From Desmonostoc geniculatum HA4340-LM1 (lineage in GTDB: Bacteria > Cyanobacteriota > Cyanobacteriia > Cyanobacteriales > Nostocaceae), in NCBI GenBank assembly GCA_019359545.1, contig JAHHHB010000008.1, positions 1 through 64,000 of the forward strand: 64,000 nt of DNA, in the 5' to 3' direction. The notes under the pieces were generated by a model. The model was not told where the DNA came from. It saw only the letters and a program-made list of their open reading frames with translations, and ran no database searches. Positions 52,333 through 60,904 of the stretch are shown in pieces. How positions within the stretch are numbered: the first letter of the stretch is position 1; each line of letters begins with the position of its first letter. Both the position numbers and the translations under genes were made by a program.

Positions 52333-53559
52333 ATGGATTTATTAGAGTACCAAGTTAAAGAATGGTTTGCAAAGATAGGCATTCCTGTATTGCCTTCCCA
52401 ACGAATTGACCATCCCACAGATTTGAAACGTTTAAAAATTGGCTTTCCGATTGTACTGAAATCTCAAGTACACGGAGCGGAACGGGCAAAGGCAGGTGGA
52501 GTCAGGTTTGCCGAAACAACTATCGATGCGATCGCCGCTGCCCAAAGTATCTTTAGTTTACCCATATGGGGCGAGTTGCCGGAAGTTGTGCTGGCAGAAT
52601 CCCAATACGACGCCAACCAGGAATTTTATCTGGCCGTAGTTTTAGACACCGCTGTTTGCCGACCAGTACTTTTAGGTTGCAAAGAAGCAAACATCGATTG
52701 GGAATCCGCTGGCGAAAAAATGCACCATGTCGTGGTTGAACAAGAATTCTCGCCATTTTATGCCCGACGACTGGCTTTGAAAATGGGTTTGCAGGGAACG
52801 TTGATGCAATCGGTAAGCAACGTTCTCCAAAAGATGTACCACTTATTTGTGCAAAAAGACCTGGATTTAGTCGAAATTAATCCCTTGGCAGTCAATCCTA
52901 ATGGTGAAGTGATGGCTCTCAATGGTAAAGTCAGGGTGAATGAACGCGCAATTAAGCGTCATCCAGATCTTGAACAAATGGCAGCAAAAATCATCAGCCG
53001 TCATCCAAGTACTGAAATTAACGGTATTTTGGGTGACTGGGATGGCGTGCAAATGCACGGAAAAATCGGTATTTTAGGTAATGGTACTGGTTCAGTAATG
53101 GCAACTTTGGATTTAGTCGCTAATGCTGGCGGGAAACCAGGTGTTTGTTTGAATCTCCGCCATGCTTTTCTGACAGATACTACGCCAACTACATTTAGCG
53201 ATCGCCTAGAAACAGGTTTGAAAATTTTAGCTGCTGACAAAAGCATCGAAGTTATACTAATTAACTTTCTGGGTAGCATTCCTCAGGCTGAGGAAGTAGC
53301 TCAAATCATTGCCAAATTTGTACAACACGACAATAACGAACTCAAATTAAAAATTGTACGCTCTAATGGTAGTAAAATTCCGCCAGATTTGAATTTTCCA
53401 TCCTTAGTTGTCCGCCTTGCTGGTTCGGAGTTGAATGCAGCTAAAAAATATTTAGCAACACTTAAAAAAACCAGCAGTGCCCTTGTTGTGGTAGAAAATT
53501 TAGATGAGGCAGTGGAAGTTGCAGTTCGTCTTGCTAAACCAACTGCTAATAATAAATAG
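52333..53559 (+). CDS. SucC-like (succinyl-CoA synthetase beta) protein with altered active site
   Basis: 408 residues from ATG at 52333 (MDLLEYQVKEWFAKIGIPVL); an earlier GTG would add seven. The fold order matches SucC: ATP-grasp N-terminus, LVEINPLAV, then a CoA-ligase C-terminal domain. Key sites differ from E. coli SucC as I recall it: GGRGKAGG is GAERAKAGG, the Mg2+ Asp in LDGK is Asn (ALNGKVRV), the DVGGGA phosphate loop is NLRHAF, and IFGGI is FLGSI. It may not catalyse ATP-dependent ligation. The SucD-like partner follows 300 bp later on the same strand. Confidence 0.8.
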   Translation: MDLLEYQVKEWFAKIGIPVLPSQRIDHPTDLKRLKIGFPIVLKSQVHGAERAKAGGVRFAETTIDAIAAAQSIFSLPIWGELPEVVLAESQYDANQEFYLAVVLDTAVCRPVLLGCKEANIDWESAGEKMHHVVVEQEFSPFYARRLALKMGLQGTLMQSVSNVLQKMYHLFVQKDLDLVEINPLAVNPNGEVMALNGKVRVNERAIKRHPDLEQMAAKIISRHPSTEINGILGDWDGVQMHGKIGILGNGTGSVMATLDLVANAGGKPGVCLNLRHAFLTDTTPTTFSDRLETGLKILAADKSIEVILINFLGSIPQAEEVAQIIAKFVQHDNNELKLKIVRSNGSKIPPDLNFPSLVVRLAGSELNAAKKYLATLKKTSSALVVVENLDEAVEVAVRLAKPTANNK

Positions 53560-53859
53560 TCAAACAATTTTGGATTTTAGATTTTAGATTTTGGATTGAC
53601 GACATGGATAAATCGGCTTGCTTTGTACCATCAAGGAATTATTGGTCGCTAAGAATTTGTAATTTGGGAAGAATTCAGGATTCAGAATAGTTTTTGTTTA
53701 TTTATATTAGAATTACTATCTTCTGTCGGAGATAAATTTTGGAATGCAATAGTAAAAATAATAAATTTCAGCAAAAACTGAATCAATACAAACTGTACAC
53801 ATATCGCTTTATGCCCAGTGGCTCAACTCACTGGCTTGCCAAACTTAGGGTAATTTATT
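53560..53859. other. Spacer with GATTTTAG-type repeats
   Basis: 300 bp without a gene between the SucC-like and SucD-like genes. The left end has short GATTTTAG-type repeats (about 53571-53596), a family also seen at 62108-62135. The rest is AT-rich. The two genes may have separate promoters. Confidence 0.5.
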
Positions 53860-54741
53860 ATGAACTTAACGCCAGATAGTAAAGTCTTAATTCAAGGTTT
53901 TTGCGAATTTATATCAGGTACTCATGTGGCTCAAATGAAAGCCTATGGTACGAATTTGGTAGCTGGTGTTAATCCTGGATGCGGTGGACAGGAACTGTAC
54001 GAGCTGCCAGTATTTGACTTAGTGGAGGAAGTAGTAGAAAAATTTGGGGCAATTGATACAACAATTATCTGTGTAAATCCTTACGATGTTTTGGATGCGG
54101 CATTGGAAGCGATCGCATCTGGGATTCGCCAAATTATTATTATTACCGCTGGAGTGCCACCTTTGGATATGGTGCAATTACTCCGCAAAGCCGAGGCTTG
54201 CGAAACCTTGGTAGTAGGGCCAAATAGTCCGGGGATCATTGTGCCGGGAAAAATTCTCTTGGGAACTCAGCCTAGTGAATTTTATACACCAGGGCCAGTG
54301 GGGATCGTTAGTCGTAGCAGTACCCTTACTTACGAAGTCGCCTACGAATTAACAAAAGCTGGTTTGGGACAGTCGATTAGTGTCAGCATTGGTAGTGATC
54401 CGATCGTTGGTTCTTCGTTTTTGCAATGGCTACAAATTCTCGATGAAGATGAAACTACAGAAGCGATCGTTTTAGTCGGTCAACCCGGCGGTGGTAGTGA
54501 AGAAGCGGCGGCGCGGTACATTGCTGAGGCCATTGATAAACCAGTAATTGCCTACATTGCAGGGAGACTTGCACCACCAGGAAAAAGTTGGCGTCAAACC
54601 GGGACTTTAGCAACAGTTATCGGACGGGACGCAAATTTTGGCACAGCCCAAAGTAAATTGGCTGCTTTGAAAGAAGTACAAGTTCCCGTGGCTGAACGGC
54701 CTTCTCAAATTCCAGAATTGGTGAAAAAAGGGATTAATTAG
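53860..54741 (+). CDS. SucD-like (succinyl-CoA synthetase alpha) protein lacking the phosphohistidine
   Basis: 293 residues. The Rossmann CoA-binding start (KVLIQGFCEFISGTHVAQMK), VAGVNPGCGGQ, GIVSRSSTLTYEVAYEL and SIGSDPIVGSSFL match SucD throughout. The catalytic loop that carries the phosphohistidine in E. coli SucD (MGHAGA) reads WRQTGT, so the His is gone. The partner Glu in GEIGG is Gln (GQPGG), and GPNCPG is GPNSPG. Length and fold are normal. It may be a non-catalytic CoA-binding partner or have a different reaction. Paired with the altered SucC-like gene upstream. Confidence 0.82.
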   Translation: MNLTPDSKVLIQGFCEFISGTHVAQMKAYGTNLVAGVNPGCGGQELYELPVFDLVEEVVEKFGAIDTTIICVNPYDVLDAALEAIASGIRQIIIITAGVPPLDMVQLLRKAEACETLVVGPNSPGIIVPGKILLGTQPSEFYTPGPVGIVSRSSTLTYEVAYELTKAGLGQSISVSIGSDPIVGSSFLQWLQILDEDETTEAIVLVGQPGGGSEEAAARYIAEAIDKPVIAYIAGRLAPPGKSWRQTGTLATVIGRDANFGTAQSKLAALKEVQVPVAERPSQIPELVKKGIN

Positions 54742-54862
54742 ACCAGACGTGAATTCGATTTCCCACCATGAGGCGAAAATCTCCTAGAGTTAGAGAAGAT
54801 GTCAGTTTCTTTATTCCTCTTTCAAGAAGCAAGGGTAAGTCGGCGTGTATATTTCAGGAATA

Positions 54863-55057
54863 TATAGGACTCATATTTGATTTCTGAAATACACGTAGGG
54901 GAGCCAGCCGTGTGGGCGGGTTTCCCGACTTGAGCGGACTGGCGTTGCGTTACGCCAAAGGCTAACGCACCAGTTAACGATTTAGGTGCGTTAGGCTACG
55001 CCATAACACACCCTACAGATACTTAGATTTTTTCAGAAATCAAATCGGATTCCTATA
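54863..55057. mobile_element. 195-bp foldback element (MITE-like)
   Basis: Ends TATAGGACTCATATTTGATT and AATCAAATCGGATTCCTATA are inverted repeats, with GATTTCTGAAA extending the match inward. The core includes nested GGTGCGTTA / TAACGCACC palindromes. Same family as 31045-31287. It ends 4 bp before the next start codon, so it may carry part of that gene's promoter. Confidence 0.65.
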
Positions 55058-55060
55058 TTT

Positions 55061-55687
55061 ATGGTTCAGGTTATTCAGGCCAAGGATGTCAGTTTCAATC
55101 AACTGATTGAGCAATTTAATTTGCAACGTGCTGATGATGAAAACTTCTTTCGTGAGTGGCAGGATAATTTGCCAGAACTCAATGAGTTAGAAAAAGAAAA
55201 TCTCGAAGAAATCAAAGCCGAGTATCAGCATCTATCTCGATATCCCATTTTAGAACCTGTAGTCAAAATGGTGATACTTTCTCCACTATTGCGTCTGGCT
55301 GGTTTTTATCAACCACCTTTTTACATTGCTTCTGAGGAAGAAGTGGAAATTTCTTCTGAAGATGAAGGCACAATTATCCGAGGACGTATTGATATATTGG
55401 TGTTTAATCCACCATTCTGGGTGCTTGTGATTGAGGCCAAGCGATCGCAGTATTCTTTAGAGGTGGGAATTCCCCAAGCATTAGCTTATATGTTTGCTAA
55501 TCCTAAAAGTGATAAACCAGTATTTGGTTTTGTCACCAATGGTCGAGAATTTCAATTTATTAAGTTGAGCAAACAAAGTATACCCAAATATGCATTATCC
55601 TACACACTATCACTTAATCGTGGAAATGATTTACATACTGTCGTGAAAGTGTTAAAACAACTAGCTTATTTAATTCGTAATTCGTAA
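55061..55687 (+). CDS. PD-(D/E)XK nuclease-like protein (HsdR_N-like), paralogue of 35262
   Basis: 208 residues. Nuclease motif in IIRGRIDILVFNPPFWVLVI followed by EAKRSQ; a regular helix-rich N-terminus (NQLIEQFNLQRADDENFFRE). Many positions match the protein at 35262-35891. A MITE end lies 4 bp upstream. No restriction-modification partner. Role unknown. Confidence 0.8.
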   Translation: MVQVIQAKDVSFNQLIEQFNLQRADDENFFREWQDNLPELNELEKENLEEIKAEYQHLSRYPILEPVVKMVILSPLLRLAGFYQPPFYIASEEEVEISSEDEGTIIRGRIDILVFNPPFWVLVIEAKRSQYSLEVGIPQALAYMFANPKSDKPVFGFVTNGREFQFIKLSKQSIPKYALSYTLSLNRGNDLHTVVKVLKQLAYLIRNS

Positions 55688-55732
55688 TGCGAGCATCCTA
55701 ATGGATGCCTAAGTCTTCAACCAAATCTGATA

Positions 55733-56287
55733 TTACTGTCCTGGCTGCTGCGTTGATGTTCGTGCCTCCCGTTCGAGAAGAGTACGTTTGCGTTCGACGC
55801 CCCATCGATAGCCTGACAATGCGCCGTCATGACGCACAACACGATGGCAAGGAATCACCACTGCTAGGGGATTTGCAGCGCAGGCCTGGGCGATGGCGCG
55901 AACTGATTTCGGCAAACCGATGCACTTGGCGATGTCCGTATAGCTTACCGTCGAGCCGTGTGGAATCTTCTGTAACGCTTGCCACACACGCTGCTGAAAG
56001 GCAGTGCCACTGATATCAAGAGGCAAGTCCAGCCCCAATGCTGGCGCTTCGACAAAGCCCACCACTTTCGAGACGAGCTGCTCAAACTCGGTGTCCCCAC
56101 CGATCAAATTGGCCTGTGGGAATCTGTCTTGCAAATTTCGTGTCAGTGCATCTGGTTCATCGCCTAGAAAAATGGCGCAGATCCCGCGATCGCTCTTGGC
56201 AACGAGGATCGATCCCAAAGAGCATTCGCCGACAGCGAAGTGTATATTTTTATCAGTGCCACCAGCCCCATAGTTTGAAGGTGTCAT
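55733..56287 (-). CDS. Methylated-DNA-cysteine S-methyltransferase, C-terminal half of Ada
   Basis: 184 residues from ATG at 56287 (MTPSNYGAGGTDKNIHFAVG). The active Cys is in VIPCHRVV; GTAFQQRVWQAL and SGYRWGVERKR are present, so the MGMT domain is complete. It repairs O6-methylguanine by self-alkylation. The sequence starts exactly at the linker that in full Ada joins the metal/HTH domain to MGMT, so the regulatory N-terminal half is missing. Its GC-rich codons stand out from the AT-rich neighbours, pointing to transfer. It overlaps nothing; its start is 40 bp from the TPR gene's stop. Confidence 0.85.
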   Translation of the reverse strand: MTPSNYGAGGTDKNIHFAVGECSLGSILVAKSDRGICAIFLGDEPDALTRNLQDRFPQANLIGGDTEFEQLVSKVVGFVEAPALGLDLPLDISGTAFQQRVWQALQKIPHGSTVSYTDIAKCIGLPKSVRAIAQACAANPLAVVIPCHRVVRHDGALSGYRWGVERKRTLLEREARTSTQQPGQ

Positions 56288-56327
56288 AACCAATACCCAA
56301 TCTGATATTTCGTAGAACCGTTCGTAA

Positions 56328-58172
56328 TTACATATCTTGTTTATATTCTTCCAACAATTGCGGGATGTAATCATAGCCATCTACACCAATAATTGCAATC
56401 ATTTTAGAACGATGTTGCTGTAATAATTTCTGGAAAGTTTCTGTTCCTATTTGTCCCTGTAAAATTGTCAGTAGCCCTGCTGGTTGACGCCATTCACGAG
56501 AAGCAATTTGGTTCAAAAGATACATTCCTAAGCTGCCTGTGTAAATGGTTTTTTCGGCATTTTGCAAATGATAATAAGCTTCAGCTAAATAAGCTAAATT
56601 CCGTCCTTGGAGATACAAATCACCAGAAACTTGCGCTATTTTGAAAGCATCTTCGAGATATTTAATTGCAGTTTGATGTTGTCCAATTACTAAATAAGCA
56701 ATTCCTAAGCTGCTGATACATAAGGCTTTACTTGGAATATCGCCTAATTTTTCTGACAACTTTAAACCTTGTTCTAAATAATTAATTGCTGATTCGTATG
56801 TTTCTGGTTCTAGGTTTTCCAGTTGTTGAGCCTGCATGACTTCGCTGTAACCTAAATTTACCAGCGCGTTTGCCTCTCCTGTTTTATCGCCTGCTTGCCG
56901 ACTCAATATTAATGCTCGTTGGCTGTAGTTAATTGCCTCGGCATAATTTTGCTGTTGTACGTAGGTACGGCTGAGGTGGTTGAGATTGGCAATTTCACAG
57001 GGGCGATCGCCTGCACTCCTAGATATCTCCAACGCCTGTTGATGAAAGTCCAAAGAGCGCTGATATTGTCCCAAAGCACGCTGAGAATAACCTAAAAGTG
57101 TCAAAATTCGCGCTTTTTCTTGGTTTTTTTCTGCTGGGCGCAGTGGCTCATCCAAATAATCTAGGGCATTTCGGAGATAACTGCCAGAAAACGAGGCAAA
57201 AATCCCGCCGTAAAGGGGAAAATATGAACGTTGGGCAAAGGTTCGCAGAATTTGCAGCATAATTTGAGAACAAGCATCGCTATATGCTGCACCAATGCTT
57301 TGAAAACCACTTGCTAACTGACTCCAAATCACTGCAAAGGTCAAAAAAGTGGAAATGGACAACTTTGGTCCTGCTTTCACATCGTAAGCTTGTTGGTCAA
57401 ACCAATTTATTAAACCTCGTTGCAAATATTGTAAAATTAACGCCATTTCCACCCAATCTCTAAGGGTGATACCCCGCTGTTGTTCGGCAAATTGAATTGC
57501 AGATTCCTCCATCGCTAAGGTGCGAAACAGTGCTTGGGGGAACTCACTATTAAGTTGCTTAGCCCAACTCGCCCACGGGCCGCGTTCACCTGGTACACCG
57601 CCAAATCCCAAAGATTCTTTTTGCTCGTACATCCAACTGAGCAAATTTTCTTGTAGGCGTTGCCAAGATGCTAAACCACGGGTAATACCTTCGGAAAATT
57701 GTTGTAAATCAGTATCTACCTGGGCAAATTGCTGTAATGATTTTGCTAACTGCTGTAATTGCGGTAAATTTAGCGGATATTTCTGATTTGGGTCAGTAAA
57801 ACGAACAAATGCTGCCAAACGCTCGTTAGCAGAAGCTGTAGTAATTTCTGTAACAGCAAAGGCGATCGCTTCTGTGGCTTTGTTTTGCTCTTGCCAACGT
57901 TGCCATTGAGTTTGAATCGTTTTAATGGCTCTCAAACTGCGAGTAGCTTTAGCTTTTTTGAGTTCGTCTTTTTCACTATCTACTTGACTTTGGAGGGCAC
58001 TCAGGCGATCGCTCAAAACTAGCTCAAACACTTCCCCTGTCCCAGAAGTTATGTTTTTAAGCAGCATTTGATACACCTGTTCCACAGAGCTAATTTTGCC
58101 CTTGAGGGTGGTTTCGACAATTTCATCGATTAAAGCAAGATAGCGATCGCGCAATGGCAGAGAGTCTGACAC
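56328..58172 (-). CDS. TPR (kinesin light chain-like) protein
   Basis: 614 residues. An N-terminal helical region (about 1-190, with charged coiled coil near DSEKDELKKAKATRSLRAIK), a middle helical region, then at about 365-560 a run of TPRs with 40-residue spacing (ALGQYQRSLDFHQQALEISR; NYAEAINYSQRALILSRQAG; HQTAIKYLEDAFKIAQVSGD). Such TPRs bind protein partners. It is next to the injection-system genes and could be an accessory factor, but this is position-based only. HIP1 sites are frequent in the gene. Confidence 0.8.
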   Translation of the reverse strand: MSDSLPLRDRYLALIDEIVETTLKGKISSVEQVYQMLLKNITSGTGEVFELVLSDRLSALQSQVDSEKDELKKAKATRSLRAIKTIQTQWQRWQEQNKATEAIAFAVTEITTASANERLAAFVRFTDPNQKYPLNLPQLQQLAKSLQQFAQVDTDLQQFSEGITRGLASWQRLQENLLSWMYEQKESLGFGGVPGERGPWASWAKQLNSEFPQALFRTLAMEESAIQFAEQQRGITLRDWVEMALILQYLQRGLINWFDQQAYDVKAGPKLSISTFLTFAVIWSQLASGFQSIGAAYSDACSQIMLQILRTFAQRSYFPLYGGIFASFSGSYLRNALDYLDEPLRPAEKNQEKARILTLLGYSQRALGQYQRSLDFHQQALEISRSAGDRPCEIANLNHLSRTYVQQQNYAEAINYSQRALILSRQAGDKTGEANALVNLGYSEVMQAQQLENLEPETYESAINYLEQGLKLSEKLGDIPSKALCISSLGIAYLVIGQHQTAIKYLEDAFKIAQVSGDLYLQGRNLAYLAEAYYHLQNAEKTIYTGSLGMYLLNQIASREWRQPAGLLTILQGQIGTETFQKLLQQHRSKMIAIIGVDGYDYIPQLLEEYKQDM

Positions 58173-58411
58173 TTTGGCTAATAGAGAACGTCACGTCAAT
58201 TCTAATTCTAGTCTTGGGAGTGGGAGTTGGGAGTGGGGAGTTGGGAGTGGGAAACCGCACTTATTTACTCGGAACTGACAACTGTTTTGCCCCATAACCC
58301 TAATTAATGAGCCTCAAATCATTAAGTTAATGGCGATCGCAACAAAACAAATTGCTATGATGTGTTTTGAATAATATGCCCTAGCTCAGGTAATCATGGA
58401 GGAAGGGTGAG

Positions 58412-60400
58412 ATGAGTGATATCTATCGACAAGCCCCTAAGGGGCTACGCACGTCTCAACGCAAGAAATCAACTGCATCAAATTTTACGAATCCTTCGCT
58501 TGCCTCGCCAAATATTCCTACACTGGCGAACCCAATACGCAGCTTTGGTTCACAAATAAATACTACTGTGCCCCAAACAGTAACTGAAGTAGCACCAGAC
58601 CTTCAAGAAGCCCAGTCTGCTGACGAGCAATCCTTGGAACCAGAAGCGATCGAAGAAAAGCCCCTGACTCACGACATTAGTCGCATACCCTTGCGTCGTC
58701 CCCAGGCAAAGCTGACGATCCAAAGGGCGCCCAGGGGTACAACGCCTGACGCATCAGCTCCCGAACAAACAGCCATTGAAATTACTGGACGCTACGAAGC
58801 AATTGATCCTGATGGCGATAATCGTTTCACGCTACAAATCAATCAGGCTGGTCGCCATTTTGAAGGATGGCAACAGCGCCGTAGGTATCGACGAATCAGT
58901 GGGCAGCGTTTGATTTCTCAACGCTTAACAGGCACACTCGTCTCTAGTAGTACTGAGCAAGTTGTGTTTAGTTATCAGCGGTTTACAACAGAAGGTGGAA
59001 CCACTTATGAGGGCAGGTTTATCGTGCGTGCGGATGGCACGGCGACTCGCTCAGAAGATAATGGTTGGTCGCAAGACTTTCGCCGTACCTCAACTGCTGC
59101 GCGACTATCGGATGAAGCGATCGCCGCCACTCCAGAAGAAACTCGCCCACTCGTGGAAGCAACCGAAACAGCGCCTCTTGACAGCGAAGAGGAAGCTAGA
59201 CTTGAGCGCGGTTGTGGCAGTATTCGCAGTCTCATTGAAATGTATCTAGATGCGACTCGACAAAACATCGTCAGAGATGCTTATGCCTCGCGCATCAATA
59301 GTCACGTTAATAGTTTGATGCGCCCACACGCCCCTGAGCAAATGCCGCTTGTGCGTCGTCGGATACAAGAACATTTGCTGCGTGAAACCTTTGAGAGTGG
59401 CGCGGTGACTCGTCCCTACTGGGATTGGCTTCAAGTTGTTGTCAGTGCCCATCCAACTTACACGGAGTCCATTCAAAACCGTTTAGGAATGCGTGCCGAT
59501 GGCATTTCGGGAGAAGGCGCACCCCAGCATCGTTACCGCTGGATGTTTAGCACAGTCGGGTTGTCAGGTGATGCTGGTATCGGCTTGGGCGGCTTTTTGG
59601 GGGTTTTTGTGATTGAAAAGTTAGCTCCTGACCAATGGCGACAAAAATACTTTACAGTTATGGGCGGGGCATCAGGTGGTCTATCAATTGGGGTTACAGT
59701 AGGACAAACCGTTAACTGGTCAGAATTTGAAACTCCTTTCCCCTGGACAAGTGGCAACTTCCGTGGCGCCTATGTAATCACTGGTGCAGGAGGAGCTGGT
59801 AGTGCAGGGATTGGCGGCGGTTATACTCCCGAAGCAATGATCAGTTTCTATGGAGATGGTTCTTTCCCAGTTTTGGCTGGGGATGCCAGCGGTTTTGCCG
59901 CTGTATATGGAGCTTATCTGGGGGCGGAACTAAGTGTGACCAGTGGCTATCTCTGGGGCGGACGTGAAGAAGCGATTCGCAATGCCCAACATCAGGAAGT
60001 AACCAGTCAAAGTAATTATAGTGCAGATACTCGTGTTCATTTTGAGGTAGATGACCCCAGCTTAACGGATTTGGGGCGAGAGCGCATTCGGCAAATGTGT
60101 GCAACTCACCGGGCAGCCTTTACTAACCCCAATAGTGCGCTGCATATTTACGGCTATACCAGCACAACTGCCTCAGCGCAACGCAACCAACTTCTCTCAG
60201 ACCTGCGTGCCCAAAATGTTCTTCAGGCAATCTATGATGTGTTGGGTGAATCAATGGCAATCCCCCCCGCAAATCAGGATGTACGGGGCTTTGGTGAGCA
60301 ACCTGCCCTTGATGCTGGCATACCCGATCGCACAGAAGATGAAGCTTGGCGTAAGGTTGATGTCCAACTCAATGGACAAACTATAATAACCTTACGCTGA
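58412..60400 (+). CDS. OmpA-like C-terminal domain protein of a contractile injection system locus
   Basis: 662 residues. A disordered, Arg/Pro-rich N-terminus (about 1-115, ending RPQAKLTIQRAPRG) is like those of eCIS-associated proteins. A beta-rich domain follows at about 120-220 (DNRFTLQINQAGRHFEGW). A helical part is at about 255-370, a Gly-rich strand region at about 375-520 (GDAGIGLGGFLGVF; VITGAGGAGSAGIGGG), and an OmpA-like domain at about 535-660 (ALHIYGYTSTTASAQRNQLL). OmpA-like domains can bind peptidoglycan. A strong GGAGGAAGG site precedes the ATG. It converges with the leftward tail/baseplate genes. No signal peptide. Likely effector, anchor or cargo of the injection system (inference). 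Confidence 0.7.
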   Translation: MSDIYRQAPKGLRTSQRKKSTASNFTNPSLASPNIPTLANPIRSFGSQINTTVPQTVTEVAPDLQEAQSADEQSLEPEAIEEKPLTHDISRIPLRRPQAKLTIQRAPRGTTPDASAPEQTAIEITGRYEAIDPDGDNRFTLQINQAGRHFEGWQQRRRYRRISGQRLISQRLTGTLVSSSTEQVVFSYQRFTTEGGTTYEGRFIVRADGTATRSEDNGWSQDFRRTSTAARLSDEAIAATPEETRPLVEATETAPLDSEEEARLERGCGSIRSLIEMYLDATRQNIVRDAYASRINSHVNSLMRPHAPEQMPLVRRRIQEHLLRETFESGAVTRPYWDWLQVVVSAHPTYTESIQNRLGMRADGISGEGAPQHRYRWMFSTVGLSGDAGIGLGGFLGVFVIEKLAPDQWRQKYFTVMGGASGGLSIGVTVGQTVNWSEFETPFPWTSGNFRGAYVITGAGGAGSAGIGGGYTPEAMISFYGDGSFPVLAGDASGFAAVYGAYLGAELSVTSGYLWGGREEAIRNAQHQEVTSQSNYSADTRVHFEVDDPSLTDLGRERIRQMCATHRAAFTNPNSALHIYGYTSTTASAQRNQLLSDLRAQNVLQAIYDVLGESMAIPPANQDVRGFGEQPALDAGIPDRTEDEAWRKVDVQLNGQTIITLR

Positions 60401-60569
60401 TTATCCCTAATTCGAGTGCGATATTTGCTCTGGTGACAAAGGTTAGGCAATTGTGCAAGGTAAATGCTTGGCGATCGCATGTTTGGATTTCGGAAATGAG
60501 ATCGCTAGTTTTTGCGAACACAACCCAATGCCAGAAAATGGCGATCGCCATCTTTGCTCCCGACATAGA

Positions 60570-60641
60570 GCGATCGCCCTGACTGCCTATGCAGGAGAAA
60601 TCAACCAGCAACAAGCGATCGCAGCAGCCTTTCAAGTTCAT
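60570..60641 (+). pseudogene. Remnant of a response-regulator receiver C-terminus
   Basis: AIALTAYAGEINQQQAIAAA and then FQVH matches the alpha4-beta5 end of receiver domains in cyanobacterial hybrid kinases (ALTAYAxE...A..AGF..H). The Lys-Pro that should follow is lost (RNRP), and upstream the frame has no receiver start. The stretch is packed with HIP1 sites. Confidence 0.5.
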
Positions 60642-60758
60642 AGAAATAGACCAATTAACAAATACAGAAATAGAACAGGTAGAAGTTTGACGATCATATA
60701 AGTAAGTCGGTGAGAATAAATCAAACTAGATTAAGTAATGTAAAAAATCTTGAGATTA

Positions 60759-60876
60759 GTTCGTAGTGAGGGCTGAAGCCCTCTCTTCGAGACGCTACGC
60801 GAACAAATGAGGACTAAAGTCCTCTCTGCGAGACGCTACGCCCAGCCTTGCTTCCCCGGAGGGGTACACTACAAAC
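60759..60876. repeat. REP-type repeat cluster
   Basis: GTTCGTAGTG with a GAGGGCTGAAGCCCTC palindrome, then GAGGACTAAAGTCCTC, two GAGACGCTACGC units and an ACTACAAAC tail. Same family as the repeats around the RAYT gene at 3.1-4.1 kb. The rest of 60401-60904 shows only the receiver remnant. Confidence 0.75.
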
Positions 60877-60904
60877 CTTGAATTATTCACGCCGCTCTAC
60901 TTAG

